16,859 nt of DNA, taken from NCBI GenBank assembly GCA_036562265.1, contig DATCKS010000410.1, positions 1 to 16,859 of the forward strand, in the 5' to 3' direction. The notes under the pieces are model-generated. The model was not told the origin of the DNA. It made no database searches and worked only from the letters and a program-made list of their open reading frames with translations. A program made the translations under genes and the position numbers. Of this stretch, positions 6,872-14,214 are shown one piece after another; within the stretch, counting starts at the first letter, position 1; every line of letters begins with the position of its first letter. Origin of the DNA: DASVDK01 sp036562265 [NCBI: Thermodesulfobacteriota bacterium]. Its GTDB lineage: Bacteria > DASVDK01.

Positions 6872-7969
6872 ATGAACGAGCCGAGGGGCGAGAAAGGTAC
6901 GGAACGAATCGGCATCGCACGGTCCCCCGGCGCTCACGATCACTTGACGGAGCGCGATCGCCAGATCCTGCACGCGGTCGTCACCGATTACATCGCCAGC
7001 GCCGAGCCGGTCGGCTCGCGCACCATCTCCCGCAAGTACGGTCTCAACCTGTCGCCGGCGTCGGTGCGCAACGTGATGGCCGACCTCGAGGAGGCCGGGT
7101 ACCTGCAGCAGCCGCACACGTCGGCCGGCCGGATCCCGACGGACAAGGGGTTCCGCTTCTACGTGGACGTGCTCGAGCCGCGGCCGCTGTCGAAGCAGGA
7201 GCAGGAGCGCATCCGCAGCCGGTACACCACGGCCCTGGGCGACGGCATGGAGGTGCTGCGCGAGACCTCGCGGCTGCTGTCGGCCTTCTCGAGCCTGGCC
7301 GGCCTCGCGGTCGCGCCACGCCTCGAGGCGACGCGGTTCCGGCACATCGAGTTCGTGCGGCTCAGGGAGCGCGACGTTCTCGTGATCCTGGTCACGGACA
7401 CCGGCGTGGTCCACAACAAGCTCATCCACGTCGACGAGCCGCTGACGCAGGACCGGCTGCACGAGATCTCGAACTACCTGAACAGCGTCATCACGGGGCT
7501 CACGCTGAGGCAGGCGCGCGAGCGGCTCCTCGCGGAGATGCGTGCGGAGAAGGCGCTCTACGACCGCCTGTACGCCGAGGCGCAGCTCCTCGCGCAGCGT
7601 GCGTTCGAGTCGGCGGAGGTGGCGTCGGAATCCGAGGTCTTCATCGAGGGCAAGCTCTCCATCGCCGAGCAGCCGGAGTTCGCGAGCGTGGAGAAGATGA
7701 AGGCCCTCTTCAAGGCCTTCGAGGAGAAGTCGCTCCTCATCAAGCTGATCGACAAGAGCATGCAGGCGCCGGGCCTGCAGATCATCATCGGGCACGAGAG
7801 CGAGGCGGACGAGATGGCCGGCTGCAGCCTCATCCTCTCCCACTACACGGTGGGCGACGAGGTGGTCGGCACGCTCGGCGTGATCGGACCGACCCGGATG
7901 AACTACTCCCGGGTCATCCCCATCGTGGACTACACCGCCCGCCTCGTGAGCCGGCTGCTCGAGCAGTAA
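6872..7969 (+). CDS. hrcA: Heat-inducible transcription repressor HrcA
   Basis: A 365-residue DNA-binding repressor that binds CIRCE and is normally kept active by GroEL. The N-terminal winged helix is clear: LTERDRQILHAVVTDYIAS, then VGSRTISRKYGLNLSPASVRNVMADLEEAGYL. It is followed directly by the family hallmark HTSAGRIPTDKGFRFYVD (about residues 82-99). The GAF-like/dimerisation regions follow, ending IVDYTARLVSRLL. I chose the ATG at 6872, which leaves the CIRCE in the untranslated leader. The frame is open further upstream through a GTG at 6770, but that would start inside the operator. A TTG at 6944 (…LTERDRQ) is where many homologs begin, so the first 24 residues may be untranslated or an extension. 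The cognate operator 90 bp upstream confirms the assignment. Confidence 0.95.
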   Translation: MNEPRGEKGTERIGIARSPGAHDHLTERDRQILHAVVTDYIASAEPVGSRTISRKYGLNLSPASVRNVMADLEEAGYLQQPHTSAGRIPTDKGFRFYVDVLEPRPLSKQEQERIRSRYTTALGDGMEVLRETSRLLSAFSSLAGLAVAPRLEATRFRHIEFVRLRERDVLVILVTDTGVVHNKLIHVDEPLTQDRLHEISNYLNSVITGLTLRQARERLLAEMRAEKALYDRLYAEAQLLAQRAFESAEVASESEVFIEGKLSIAEQPEFASVEKMKALFKAFEEKSLLIKLIDKSMQAPGLQIIIGHESEADEMAGCSLILSHYTVGDEVVGTLGVIGPTRMNYSRVIPIVDYTARLVSRLLEQ

Positions 7970-8005
7970 GCGTCCCGCGTGATCGGCCAGGAGGCCGCGG
8001 GACGC
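7970..8005 (+). repeat. Inverted repeat directly after hrcA stop
   Basis: A perfect 10-bp stem begins at the base after the hrcA stop: GCGTCCCGCG (7970-7979) pairs with CGCGGGACGC (7996-8005) around a 16-base loop. No T tract follows, so it is not a classical terminator. It could stabilise the 3' end of the hrcA message or act with the terminator hairpin 31 bp downstream. Confidence 0.55.
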
Positions 8006-8036
8006 CGGTCTCGCCCGATCGCCATGAGGTTCCGCC

Positions 8037-8072
8037 GCAGCCAGGTCCCCCCGGGGCCTGGCTGCGCCTTTT
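8037..8072 (+). terminator. Intrinsic terminator between hrcA and grpE
   Basis: A perfect 9-bp stem, GCAGCCAGG (8037-8045) with CCTGGCTGC (8057-8065), has a C/G-rich loop and is followed by GCCTTTT (8066-8072). This is the best intrinsic terminator in the window. It lies between hrcA and grpE, 21 bases before the grpE start, so it should lower or separate grpE expression from the CIRCE-controlled transcript. I found no convincing promoter between it and grpE, so partial read-through is the simplest reading. Confidence 0.75.
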
Positions 8073-8093
8073 GTGAGTCACAGGAGTCGCCGA

Positions 8094-8699
8094 GTGAGCA
8101 CCGAGTCTCCCGATAACCGAGCCGAGCCCGAGGCGCCGCAGGAACTCCCGGAGCGGGCCACCGAGGCGGAGGTCACCCCCGACCCGCTTGCGGAGGCCGA
8201 GGCGCGCGCCGCCGCCGCGGAGGCGAAGGCGGCCGAGACGCACGACAAGTACCTGCGGGCTCAGGCGGAGCTCGAGAACGTCCGCAAGCGGGCGCAGCGG
8301 GAGCTGGCCGAGGGGATCCGTTACGCCAACGAGCAGCTCGTGCGCGACCTCCTGCCGGCGCTCGACAACCTCGAGCGGGCGCTGGCGGCGGCCCAGGGCG
8401 AGGACCCGGTCGTGCGCGCCATCCGTGACGGGGTCGCCCTCACCCAGAGCGAGATCCTCGGCATCCTGAAGAAGTACGGCGTGGCGCCCGTCGAGGCGCT
8501 CGGCCGCCCGTTCGACCCGACGGTCCACGAGGCGGTCCAGCGGGTGCCGAGCGCCGAGCCGGAGGGGACCGTGGTCTCGGAGCTGCGGCGGGGGTACACC
8601 CTCCACGGCCGTCTGGTCCGTCCGGCCATGGTGGCGGTCGCGATGCCGGCCTCCACCCCGGAACCGGACCAGGAGGGGGGCGGCGGGGAGTCCGCGTGA
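8094..8699 (+). CDS. grpE: Nucleotide exchange factor GrpE
   Basis: A 201-residue co-chaperone that drives ADP release from DnaK. An acidic, disordered N-terminus (to about residue 30) is followed by the long dimerising helix (AEARAAAAEAKAAETHDKYL, then RAQAELENVRKRAQRELAEG). A helical bundle with LVRDLLPALDNLERAL comes next, and then the C-terminal beta wing with PFDPTVHEAVQRVPS and TVVSELRRGYTLHGRLVRPA, the GrpE signature. The start is GTG 8094 because AGGAG (8082-8086) lies seven bases upstream. The in-frame GTG at 8073 would sit right on the terminator's T tract with no ribosome-binding site. Its partner dnaK is not next door: an 86-bp gap leads straight to dnaJ. Confidence 0.95.
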   Translation: MSTESPDNRAEPEAPQELPERATEAEVTPDPLAEAEARAAAAEAKAAETHDKYLRAQAELENVRKRAQRELAEGIRYANEQLVRDLLPALDNLERALAAAQGEDPVVRAIRDGVALTQSEILGILKKYGVAPVEALGRPFDPTVHEAVQRVPSAEPEGTVVSELRRGYTLHGRLVRPAMVAVAMPASTPEPDQEGGGGESA

Positions 8700-8785
8700 G
8701 CCGGACCACGTCCAACGCGATTGCCTTTCCGCACCCGGTCTGTTAGGAAGGATCACTCCCCGGGGACCAGAGGGACCAGTCGGAC

Positions 8786-9907
8786 GTGAGCCAGAAGCGC
8801 GACTACTACGAGGTGCTCGGCGTCTCCCGGGACGCGTCGGCGGAGGAGCTGAAGAAGGCCTACCGTCGTCTGGCTCTCAAGTACCACCCCGACAAGAACC
8901 CCGGCAACAAGGAGGCGGAGGAGCGGTTCAAGGAGGTGTCGGAGGCCTACCAGGTCCTCTCCGACGCCGAGAAGCGCCGGGCCTACGACCAGTTCGGGCA
9001 CATGGGGGCCGAGGCCGGCTTCGGCGGCTTCCGCCCGGGCGACTTCGGGGCCGGCAGCTTCAACGACCTCTTCAACGACCTCTTCGGCGACCTCTTCGGT
9101 CAGGCGGCGGGGGGCACCCGCCGCCCGCGCGGGCGGCGCGGCGACGACCTGCGCTACAACCTCGAGCTGTCGTTCGAGCAGGCGGCGTTCGGCACGGAGG
9201 TCACCATCCAGGTGCCCCGCCAGACCGAGTGCCCCGCCTGCGGCGGCAGCGGCGCGCGGGCCGGGACGCGTCCGGTGAGCTGCCCGACCTGCCGCGGCCT
9301 CGGCCAGGTCCGCTACACCCAGGGCTTCTTCAGCATCAACAAGACCTGCCCGCAGTGCCGGGGCGAGGGGCGCATCGTCGAGCAGCCCTGCCCCGAGTGC
9401 CGGGGCGGCGGCCTCGTCCGCGACACCGCCACGCTGGCCGTGAAGATCCCCGCCGGCGTCGAGACCGGCTCGCGCCTCAAGCTCACCGGCGAGGGGGAGC
9501 GGGGGGTGCGCGGCGGGCCGCCGGGCGACCTCTACGTCGTCATCTCGGTCAGGCCGCACCCCATCTTCGAGCGGCAGGGGGACGACGTCGTCTGCGAGGT
9601 GCCGATCAGCTTCGTGCAGGCCGCGCTCGGGGCGGAGATCGAGGTGCCGACCCTCGACGGCAAGGTCACCCTCAAGGTGCCGCCCGGCACCCAGTCGGGC
9701 AAGGTCTTCCGCCTCAAGGGCAAGGGGATCCCCCATCTGTCGGCGTACGGTCGAGGCGATCAGCACGTCGTCATCAAGGTCGAGACCCCGACCGGCCTCA
9801 ACGCCAAGCAGCGCAAGCTCCTCGAGGAGTTCGCGAAGGCGAGCGACGAGGCGACGCACCCCCTCGGCAAGTCGTTCCTCGACAAGGTGAAGGAACTGTT
9901 CGGATGA
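8786..9907 (+). CDS. dnaJ: Chaperone protein DnaJ (type I Hsp40)
   Basis: A 373-residue co-chaperone that delivers clients to DnaK and stimulates its ATPase. The J domain (about 5-70) has the essential HPD at residues 34-36. A Gly/Phe region (about 71-108) contains an internal [13 protein letters not shown] repeat. Four CxxCxGxG zinc-binding repeats follow, with cysteines at 149/152, 166/169, 188/191 and 202/205, all intact. The two C-terminal substrate-binding beta domains carry [17 protein letters not shown] (here [18 protein letters not shown]) and [18 protein letters not shown]. Length is typical. The start GTG at 8786 has AGGGA (8771-8775) ten bases upstream. The gene's stop overlaps the next gene's ATG, so the downstream lipoprotein is likely translated from the same message. 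Confidence 0.97.
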   Translation: MSQKRDYYEVLGVSRDASAEELKKAYRRLALKYHPDKNPGNKEAEERFKEVSEAYQVLSDAEKRRAYDQFGHMGAEAGFGGFRPGDFGAGSFNDLFNDLFGDLFGQAAGGTRRPRGRRGDDLRYNLELSFEQAAFGTEVTIQVPRQTECPACGGSGARAGTRPVSCPTCRGLGQVRYTQGFFSINKTCPQCRGEGRIVEQPCPECRGGGLVRDTATLAVKIPAGVETGSRLKLTGEGERGVRGGPPGDLYVVISVRPHPIFERQGDDVVCEVPISFVQAALGAEIEVPTLDGKVTLKVPPGTQSGKVFRLKGKGIPHLSAYGRGDQHVVIKVETPTGLNAKQRKLLEEFAKASDEATHPLGKSFLDKVKELFG

Positions 9908-12033
9908 CAGCCCTGCCGCGCCTGGTGGCGGCCCTCCTCGCCGCGCTTCTGTCGGCCGGTTGCCAGACCGCCGGCGCCTCGCCCGGTCGGACCCCGAGCG
10001 AGCTTGCGCGGCCGGTGCCGGTTCCGGCCCCAGCCGCCTCCCCCCTCCCCTCGGCCTCGCCGGCCCCTGCCGCCAGGCCTGCGCCGCAGCCGCGGCAGGC
10101 GGAGCCGCCGCGCGTGCCGACCGCGCCGGGTCCCGGACCGGTGGCCCAGTTGCCGCCCTCGGACATCCGGTCGGCCCCGATCCCCGAGCCGCAGCCGGCG
10201 CCGACGCCCGTGCCGTCGGCCGGGGAGCTTCTGCGGCAGGCCGAAGCGGCGTTCGCGGCGCAGGACCTCGAGCGGGCCCGGTCGCTGTACGACGAGCTCC
10301 TCTTCCGCTACCCGACCGATACCCTTGCGGCCAGCGCCCTCTTCCGGCTCGGCGAGATCGCCATCAGGCACGAGGACTACGAGACGGCGCGCCGCCGCTT
10401 CGAGGAGATGCTCCTCCAGTTCCCGGCCTCGCCGCTCGCCCCCTCCGCGCGGTACCGGCTCGCCTACGCCGACTACCGGCTGCGGCGGATCGAGGACGCC
10501 GTCGAGATCCTCAAGGGGCTTACCGCCGGCAGCTCCCTCGATCCGTTCCAGCAGGCGCAGGCCCATCTCCTCCTCGCCCAGGGCTTCGCCGAGATCGGCC
10601 GGCCCGTCGAGGCGGCCCGCACCTACGCCCGCCTCCTCGCGCTGTCGCCGCCCGCGCAGTTCCGCACCGAGGCCGACCAGCGCCTCACCGCCCTCCTGGC
10701 CGACGACCGTCTCTCGCGCGCCGATCTTGCGGAGCTGGCCGCGACCGGCCCGGGCGTGGTCGCCCCCCTCGCCAGGTTGAGCCTCTCGCGGCGCGCGCTC
10801 GAGGAGGGCGATCCCGCCACCGCCGAGCGGCTCGCGCGCGAGGTGCTCGCCTCGCCGCTCCCTGCGGAGGCGCCGCCCGACCTCGCGGCCCGCGCCCAGG
10901 CCGCCCTCGACGAGGCGCTCCGCGTGGCGGGCGCAGATCCCGGGGTGGTCGGCGTGGTCCTGCCGCTGTCGGGCCGTTACCAGGCGTTCGGCGAGCGGCT
11001 CCTCAACGGGCTCATGCTGGCCGCCGGGGTCTTCGGGGGCGGCCAGCCGGGAGATCCGCCCGTCCGGCTCGCCATCCGCGACAGCGCCGGCGAGCCGTCC
11101 GCGGCGGTGCGGGCGGTCGAGGAGCTGGTGGCGCAGGAGCGGGCCATCGCCATCGTGGGGCCGCTCCTCCCCGCCGAGGCCACCGAGGCGGCCAAGACGG
11201 CGCAGCGGCTCGCCGTGCCGCTCCTCGCGCTCTCCCAGCGGCCGAAGCTCACCGAGATCGGCCCGTTCGTCTTCAGGCCGTTCACGACCGGCGCCCTCCA
11301 GGCGCAGGCCATCGCGCGGCAGGCCATGGAGCGCGAGGGCCTCACGCGCTTCGCCGTCCTCTACCCGAACGACCCCTCGGGGCTCGAGATGCTCGAGGCC
11401 TTCAAGGCCGAGGTGCTGGCCCGGGGCGGGGTCATCACCGACGCGATCGGCTTCGAGCCGACGCAGACCGACTTCGGCAAGGAGATCCGGCAGCTCGCCA
11501 AGGTGAAGGCGGCGCCGCGCACGCGGCGGCCGCGGCCGGGCGAGGTGACGCCCGGGCTCCAGATCGAGTTCGACGCGCTCTTCATCCCGGCGTACTACGA
11601 CCGGGTCGCGCTCATCGCGCCGCAGCTCGCCTTCTACGACGTCAAGGGCATCCGGCTCCTCGGCACGGCGGGCTGGAACTCGCTCGACCTCATCCGCGAG
11701 GCGCGCGAGTACGTCCAGGGGGCGCTCTTCGTCGACCCGTTCTGGGCCGAGAGCCAGGACCCGCCGATCCGGCAGTTCGTCAGCCGCTTCAAGGCGCAGT
11801 TCGACGACACGCCGACGATCCTCGAGGCCCAGGCGTACGACGCCCTGCGGATCCTCATCGACACGCTGAGGCGCGCGCAGCCGGCGTCGCGCGAGGCGCT
11901 TCGCCAGGCGCTCTCGCAGGTGCAGGGCTTCCCGGGGCTCACCGGTCCGTTCGCCTTCTCGGCCGAACGCGAACCGATCCGCCCCATGCTCCTCCTCACC
12001 ATCGAGAACCGCCGCATCCGTCAGGTGAACTGA
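9904..12033 (+). CDS. Lipoprotein with TPR-like repeats and type I periplasmic-binding domain (LpoA-like PBP activator)
   Basis: A 709-residue predicted outer-membrane or periplasmic lipoprotein. The signal peptide ([15 protein letters not shown]) ends in the lipobox LSAGC, with lipidated Cys20. Residues about 25-105 are a Pro/Ala-rich linker. About 107-340 is helical repeat sequence of tetratricopeptide type ([40 protein letters not shown], and so on). From about 345 a type I periplasmic-binding fold starts with [20 protein letters not shown] and continues with [16 protein letters not shown] and [20 protein letters not shown], as in branched-chain amino acid receptors. TPR plus this fold is the plan of LpoA, the E. 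coli activator of PBP1A. A solute receptor is less likely given the lipobox, the TPR part and the lack of transporter genes. The ATG overlaps the dnaJ stop (ATGA), indicating translational coupling. The activator role is inferred from architecture. Confidence 0.8.
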   Translation: MTALPRLVAALLAALLSAGCQTAGASPGRTPSELARPVPVPAPAASPLPSASPAPAARPAPQPRQAEPPRVPTAPGPGPVAQLPPSDIRSAPIPEPQPAPTPVPSAGELLRQAEAAFAAQDLERARSLYDELLFRYPTDTLAASALFRLGEIAIRHEDYETARRRFEEMLLQFPASPLAPSARYRLAYADYRLRRIEDAVEILKGLTAGSSLDPFQQAQAHLLLAQGFAEIGRPVEAARTYARLLALSPPAQFRTEADQRLTALLADDRLSRADLAELAATGPGVVAPLARLSLSRRALEEGDPATAERLAREVLASPLPAEAPPDLAARAQAALDEALRVAGADPGVVGVVLPLSGRYQAFGERLLNGLMLAAGVFGGGQPGDPPVRLAIRDSAGEPSAAVRAVEELVAQERAIAIVGPLLPAEATEAAKTAQRLAVPLLALSQRPKLTEIGPFVFRPFTTGALQAQAIARQAMEREGLTRFAVLYPNDPSGLEMLEAFKAEVLARGGVITDAIGFEPTQTDFGKEIRQLAKVKAAPRTRRPRPGEVTPGLQIEFDALFIPAYYDRVALIAPQLAFYDVKGIRLLGTAGWNSLDLIREAREYVQGALFVDPFWAESQDPPIRQFVSRFKAQFDDTPTILEAQAYDALRILIDTLRRAQPASREALRQALSQVQGFPGLTGPFAFSAEREPIRPMLLLTIENRRIRQVN

Positions 12034-12043
12034 TTGGAGTCAA

Positions 12044-12087
12044 GAGGGGGGCTCCGCGTCGTCTTCCGGTGACGCTCCGCCCCCCTC
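12044..12087 (+). repeat. Long two-part hairpin after the lipoprotein gene
   Basis: Eleven bases after the stop, GAGGGGGGC (12044-12052) pairs perfectly with GCCCCCCTC (12079-12087). Inside it GCGTC (12056-12060) pairs with GACGC (12071-12075), leaving a symmetrical TCC/TCC internal loop. It may end or protect the operon transcript, but there is no T tract. Confidence 0.5.
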
Positions 12088-12147
12088 CTGACAACCTCCC
12101 CTCTCACTCACTCGCTCCTGGCCGGCAAAGCCGGCCCTCCGCTCCAG
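12074..12147. repeat. Intergenic stem-loop element, copy A
   Basis: The element opens with GCTCCGCCCCCCTCCTGACA (12074-12093). It then has GCTCCT (12114-12119), a 7-bp stem GGCCGGC with triloop AAA and GCCGGCC (12120-12136), and ends CTCCGCTCCAG (12137-12147). The same ordered blocks recur as copy B 211 bp downstream, with a different but still complementary stem. Strand of action is unknown. Confidence 0.6.
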
Positions 12148-12189
12148 ACGCACTCGGTCGGCCACTGGGTCGCCGAGGCGTGAGAGGGG
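12098..12189. repeat. Branched inverted repeat enclosing copy A stem
   Basis: CCCCTCTCAC (12098-12107) is a perfect inverted repeat of GTGAGAGGGG (12180-12189). The 72 bases between contain two further stems: GGCCGGC/GCCGGCC (12120-12136) and CTCGG/CCGAG (12153-12157 with 12173-12177). The result is a three-way branched fold that could form in RNA from either strand, or as a DNA cruciform. Confidence 0.45.
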
Positions 12190-12224
12190 GCCGGCGAACC
12201 GCCCGACGCGGGGCGCCGGCCCCC
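12186..12224. repeat. 11-bp GC-only hairpin
   Basis: GGGGGCCGGCG (12186-12196) pairs perfectly with CGCCGGCCCCC (12214-12224) around a 17-base loop. Its left arm shares four bases with the outer stem of the branched repeat before it, so the two compete. No T tract follows on either strand. Confidence 0.5.
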
Positions 12225-12284
12225 TGCCGATAACGGCTCCTGCGCACGGTCCTCGGTCCCTGGCGAGGTCGCCGCGGCCTTGCC

Positions 12285-12380
12285 GCTCCGTCCCCCTCCT
12301 GACACGTCGTCAGCGGGCGTGGCGACTCGCGCCGCGGAGGCGGGGCAAGCTCCTCTCGGCGAAGCCGAGCCTCCCTCCAG
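12285..12380. repeat. Intergenic stem-loop element, copy B
   Basis: The element opens with GCTCCGTCCCCCTCCTGACA (12285-12304), one mismatch in 20 from copy A. GCTCCT (12349-12354) precedes the stem CTCGGC, triloop GAA, GCCGAG (12355-12369), and the end is CTCCCTCCAG (12371-12380). About 20 extra bases sit before GCTCCT compared with copy A, and GGAGG/CCTCC (12336-12340 with 12370-12374) can close an outer stem. The apex GCGAAGC is known as an unusually stable DNA mini-hairpin. Confidence 0.6.
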
Positions 12381-12505
12381 GAGAACCGCAGCAGCCAGCC
12401 GCTTGCGGCCCTGACTCCTCTGGCGGCTCTGCCCGGTCGAAGGCCCTGGGGTTGGAGGCCGCGATACGTATCCGGGCCGGTGGGTGCGCCGGGGGCCCCC
12501 CGCGA

Positions 12506-12558
12506 GATGGGGCGACGCACGGCGCAACGCAGTTGCGCCGGCGGCGGGGGACCCCATC
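12506..12558. repeat. Nested hairpin downstream of tatC
   Basis: GATGGGG (12506-12512) pairs with CCCCATC (12552-12558). Within it CGGCGCAAC (12520-12528) and GTTGCGCCG (12532-12540) form a perfect 9-bp stem with a 3-base loop. It lies 89 bases beyond the tatC stop and could end the minus-strand tat transcript, but no T tract is present. Confidence 0.45.
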
Positions 12559-12646
12559 GAGCGGGGGTGGCGTGCCCGCCGGCCTCCGAGCGGCGTGAGG
12601 CCTCCCCGCGCGGTCCTGCTCCGTGGCTCGCACGAGGACGGCAGCG

Positions 12647-13546
12647 CTACGCGCTCGCGGCGCCTCCCGGCGGCGGCTGATGCGGCGACTCGGGCGGCTC
12701 CTCGGCCGGGCGCTCGGGGCGCCGGCGGCCGGCGAGCCACGCCACCCAGATGCCGATCTCGTAGAGGATGATCATGGGGACGGCGAAGAGGAGCTGCGAC
12801 ACCAGGTCGGGCGGCGTGACGACGGCGGCGAGGACGAAGATGCCGAACACGGCGTAGCCGCGCACGCGGCGCAGCTTCTCGGCCGTGACGGCGCCGAGTC
12901 GCGCGAGGAGGAGGATCGCCACCGGGAACTCGAAGCCGGCGCCGAAGGCGAGGACGAGCTTGCTCGTGAGCGAGAGGTACTCGCTGATCGAGGGGGCGGC
13001 CAGCAGGTACGGCGTCTGGAACGAGAGGAAGAAGCGGAACATCTGCGGGAAGGCCACGAAGTAGCAGAACGCGCCCCCCACGATGAACGCGGCGACGGAC
13101 AGGGCGACGAGCGGCAGCACCACGCGCCGCTCGTTGTCGTAGAGGCCGGGCGCCACGAACGCCCACGCCTGCACGAGCCAGACGGGGCTCGCGAAGAACA
13201 GCGCCGAGAAGAACGCGAGCTTCGTGTAGGTCCAGAAGGGCTCGGTGAGCCGCGTGAAGACGATGGGGCTCTCGGGCGGCAGCACCGCGGCGAGCGGCGC
13301 GACCAGGAGGGCCACGAGCCGTTCGCTCTGCCAGAAGCAGATGCCGAAGGCGATGCCGATGGCGACGGCCGAGTAGATGAGCCGGATCCGGAGCTCGGCC
13401 AGGTGCGCCGTGAAGGGGAGCTTCTCGTCGACCTTCGGGGGCGGGGGAAGGCCGGGTGGACGGATCGGCAGCGTGAACTTCTTCTTCCTGGGCTTCGCGG
13501 GAACGCCGCCCGGCGTTCCGCCTGCGGGCACGGTGGGAAGGGTCAC
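12647..13546 (-). CDS. tatC: Sec-independent (Tat) protein translocase subunit TatC
   Basis: A 299-residue inner-membrane protein with six predicted helices, the receptor for twin-arginine signal peptides. Family residues are present: FTAHLAELRIRL (His48, Glu51, Arg53), FVAPGLYDNERR (about 130-141) and FGAGFEFPVAILLLARLG (Glu206). An N-terminal extension of about 43 residues, rich in Pro, Gly and Lys (KPRKKK, LPPPP), precedes the usual start of the domain, and the tail is Pro/Glu-rich. The start is a GTG at 13546 with no ribosome-binding site. A GTG at codon 6 is the alternative. It follows the TatA/B-type gene by 54 bp on the same strand, so the two probably form one operon. Confidence 0.95.
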   Translation of the reverse strand: MTLPTVPAGGTPGGVPAKPRKKKFTLPIRPPGLPPPPKVDEKLPFTAHLAELRIRLIYSAVAIGIAFGICFWQSERLVALLVAPLAAVLPPESPIVFTRLTEPFWTYTKLAFFSALFFASPVWLVQAWAFVAPGLYDNERRVVLPLVALSVAAFIVGGAFCYFVAFPQMFRFFLSFQTPYLLAAPSISEYLSLTSKLVLAFGAGFEFPVAILLLARLGAVTAEKLRRVRGYAVFGIFVLAAVVTPPDLVSQLLFAVPMIILYEIGIWVAWLAGRRRPERPAEEPPESPHQPPPGGAASA

Positions 13547-13600
13547 GGTCGTCGGCGATCGGCCGGCGGGCTCGGCCCTACGGCGTATGCCAGCGCCGCA

Positions 13601-14101
13601 TCAGGCCGGCTGGACCGGGTCGCTGCCGGGCCGGGACGGCGCCGCGCCGGCGTCGGCCCGTTCCGACGCGTCGTCGGTCCGGGAGGCATCGCGGCCGAAG
13701 TCGAGCTCCTCTGCGACGTACTGCGCCGTGCGGTCGCCGGCCGTGTCGTCCGCGCTCGCCGTCTGGTCCGCGGCCGGCGTGTCGAAGGCGCCTTCGGCCG
13801 GGTCTCGTCGCGCGGCCGCCTCGTCGGAGCGGTCCGCCGCCTCGACGCCCACGGCCGCCGGCGGCGTGCTGACCGGCGCGCCGGTGGACGGCGTGCTCGT
13901 GCCCGGATCGGCCGACGCGGAGGTCGACTCGTAGCGCGGCGGCTCGGCCATGAGGTTGTCCCGCAGCTCGTCCGTGGCCTTGCGGAACTCGTGCATCCCC
14001 CTGCCGAGGGCGCGCGCGATCTCCGGGAGTTTCGACGGCCCGAGCACGATCAGCGCGATCACGAGGATCAGCACGAGCTCGGGCATCCCGATGCCGAACA
14101 T
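13601..14101 (-). CDS. tatB: Tat translocase subunit of the TatA/TatB family, probably TatB
   Basis: A 166-residue protein with one N-terminal membrane helix ([19 protein letters not shown]), a short LGPSKLP hinge and an amphipathic helix ([20 protein letters not shown]). This is the TatA/B plan. Glu8, the LGP hinge and the length (E. coli TatB 171, TatA 89) favour TatB. The MFGIGMPEL opening is also seen in TatA-type proteins, and no second TatA gene is here, so one protein may do both jobs. Residues from about 53 on form a long acidic Ala/Ser/Thr/Asp-rich tail of low complexity. It is encoded directly upstream of tatC. The ATG at 14101 is fixed by an in-frame stop 12 codons upstream. There is no ribosome-binding site, and the promoter predicts a leaderless transcript. 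Confidence 0.88.
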   Translation of the reverse strand: MFGIGMPELVLILVIALIVLGPSKLPEIARALGRGMHEFRKATDELRDNLMAEPPRYESTSASADPGTSTPSTGAPVSTPPAAVGVEAADRSDEAAARRDPAEGAFDTPAADQTASADDTAGDRTAQYVAEELDFGRDASRTDDASERADAGAAPSRPGSDPVQPA

Positions 14102-14138
14102 GCGGGTCAGCGTACTGCCCGGCCCCCTGAGAAGTCAA
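14102..14138 (-). promoter_or_regulatory. tatB-tatC promoter, predicted leaderless
   Basis: On the minus strand, TTGACT (plus 14133-14138) and TACGCT (plus 14109-14114) are separated by 18 bp. Seven bases remain between the -10 and the ATG of tatB, so transcription should start at or within a base of the start codon. The -10 is weak (three of six), but the -35 matches five of six. Confidence 0.5.
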
Positions 14139-14145
14139 GGCATGT

Positions 14146-14162
14146 CGCGCCTTTAACGCGCC
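14146..14162. repeat. Direct repeat between divergent tat and mfd promoters
   Basis: CGCGCC occurs at 14146-14151 and again at 14157-14162, separated by TTTAA, giving an 11-bp period (about one helical turn). It lies between the two divergent -35 boxes, where a shared regulator could bind. Chance is possible in such GC-rich DNA. Confidence 0.25.
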
Positions 14163-14169
14163 GTAACCG

Positions 14170-14199
14170 TTGACCGGCCGGCGCGGCGCGCGCTAGACT
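14170..14199 (+). promoter_or_regulatory. mfd promoter
   Basis: TTGACC (14170-14175, five of six) is followed after 18 bp by TAGACT (14194-14199, four of six). The ATG of mfd is 15 bases after the -10, so the leader would be only about eight or nine bases and no Shine-Dalgarno sequence fits in it. Confidence 0.6.
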
Positions 14200-14214
14200 C
14201 TGACGCTTTCGCGC

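Larger units (their letters stand above)
12034..12646. other. 613-bp region without a convincing gene
   Basis: The region lies between the stop of the LpoA-like gene and the stop of tatC (convergent ends). The open frames here are Arg/Pro/Gly-rich, run into neighbours in the wrong frame and show no recognisable domain. It holds six inverted repeats and two diverged copies of a stem-loop element, plus a 10-bp palindrome GATACGTATC at 12463-12472. It is the only stretch over 300 bases without a gene. Confidence 0.7.

Noticed and set aside
8700-8785. Possible promoter between grpE and dnaJ (TTGCCT…TTAGGA)
   Set aside because: The -10 match is poor (about three of six), and grpE read-through is sufficient to explain dnaJ expression.
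9229-9903. Upstream extension of the lipoprotein frame into dnaJ
   Set aside because: It overlaps the dnaJ zinc-finger and C-terminal coding region, while the ATG at 9904 gives a textbook signal peptide with lipobox.
12463-12472. Palindrome GATACGTATC in the intergenic region
   Set aside because: It stands out as AT-rich, but it is a single 10-bp palindrome with no promoter or second copy, so no function can be argued.
12108-13166. 352-residue minus-strand frame across tatC and the intergenic region
   Set aside because: It is out of frame with tatC, Arg/Pro-rich and without recognisable domains. tatC explains the coding half.
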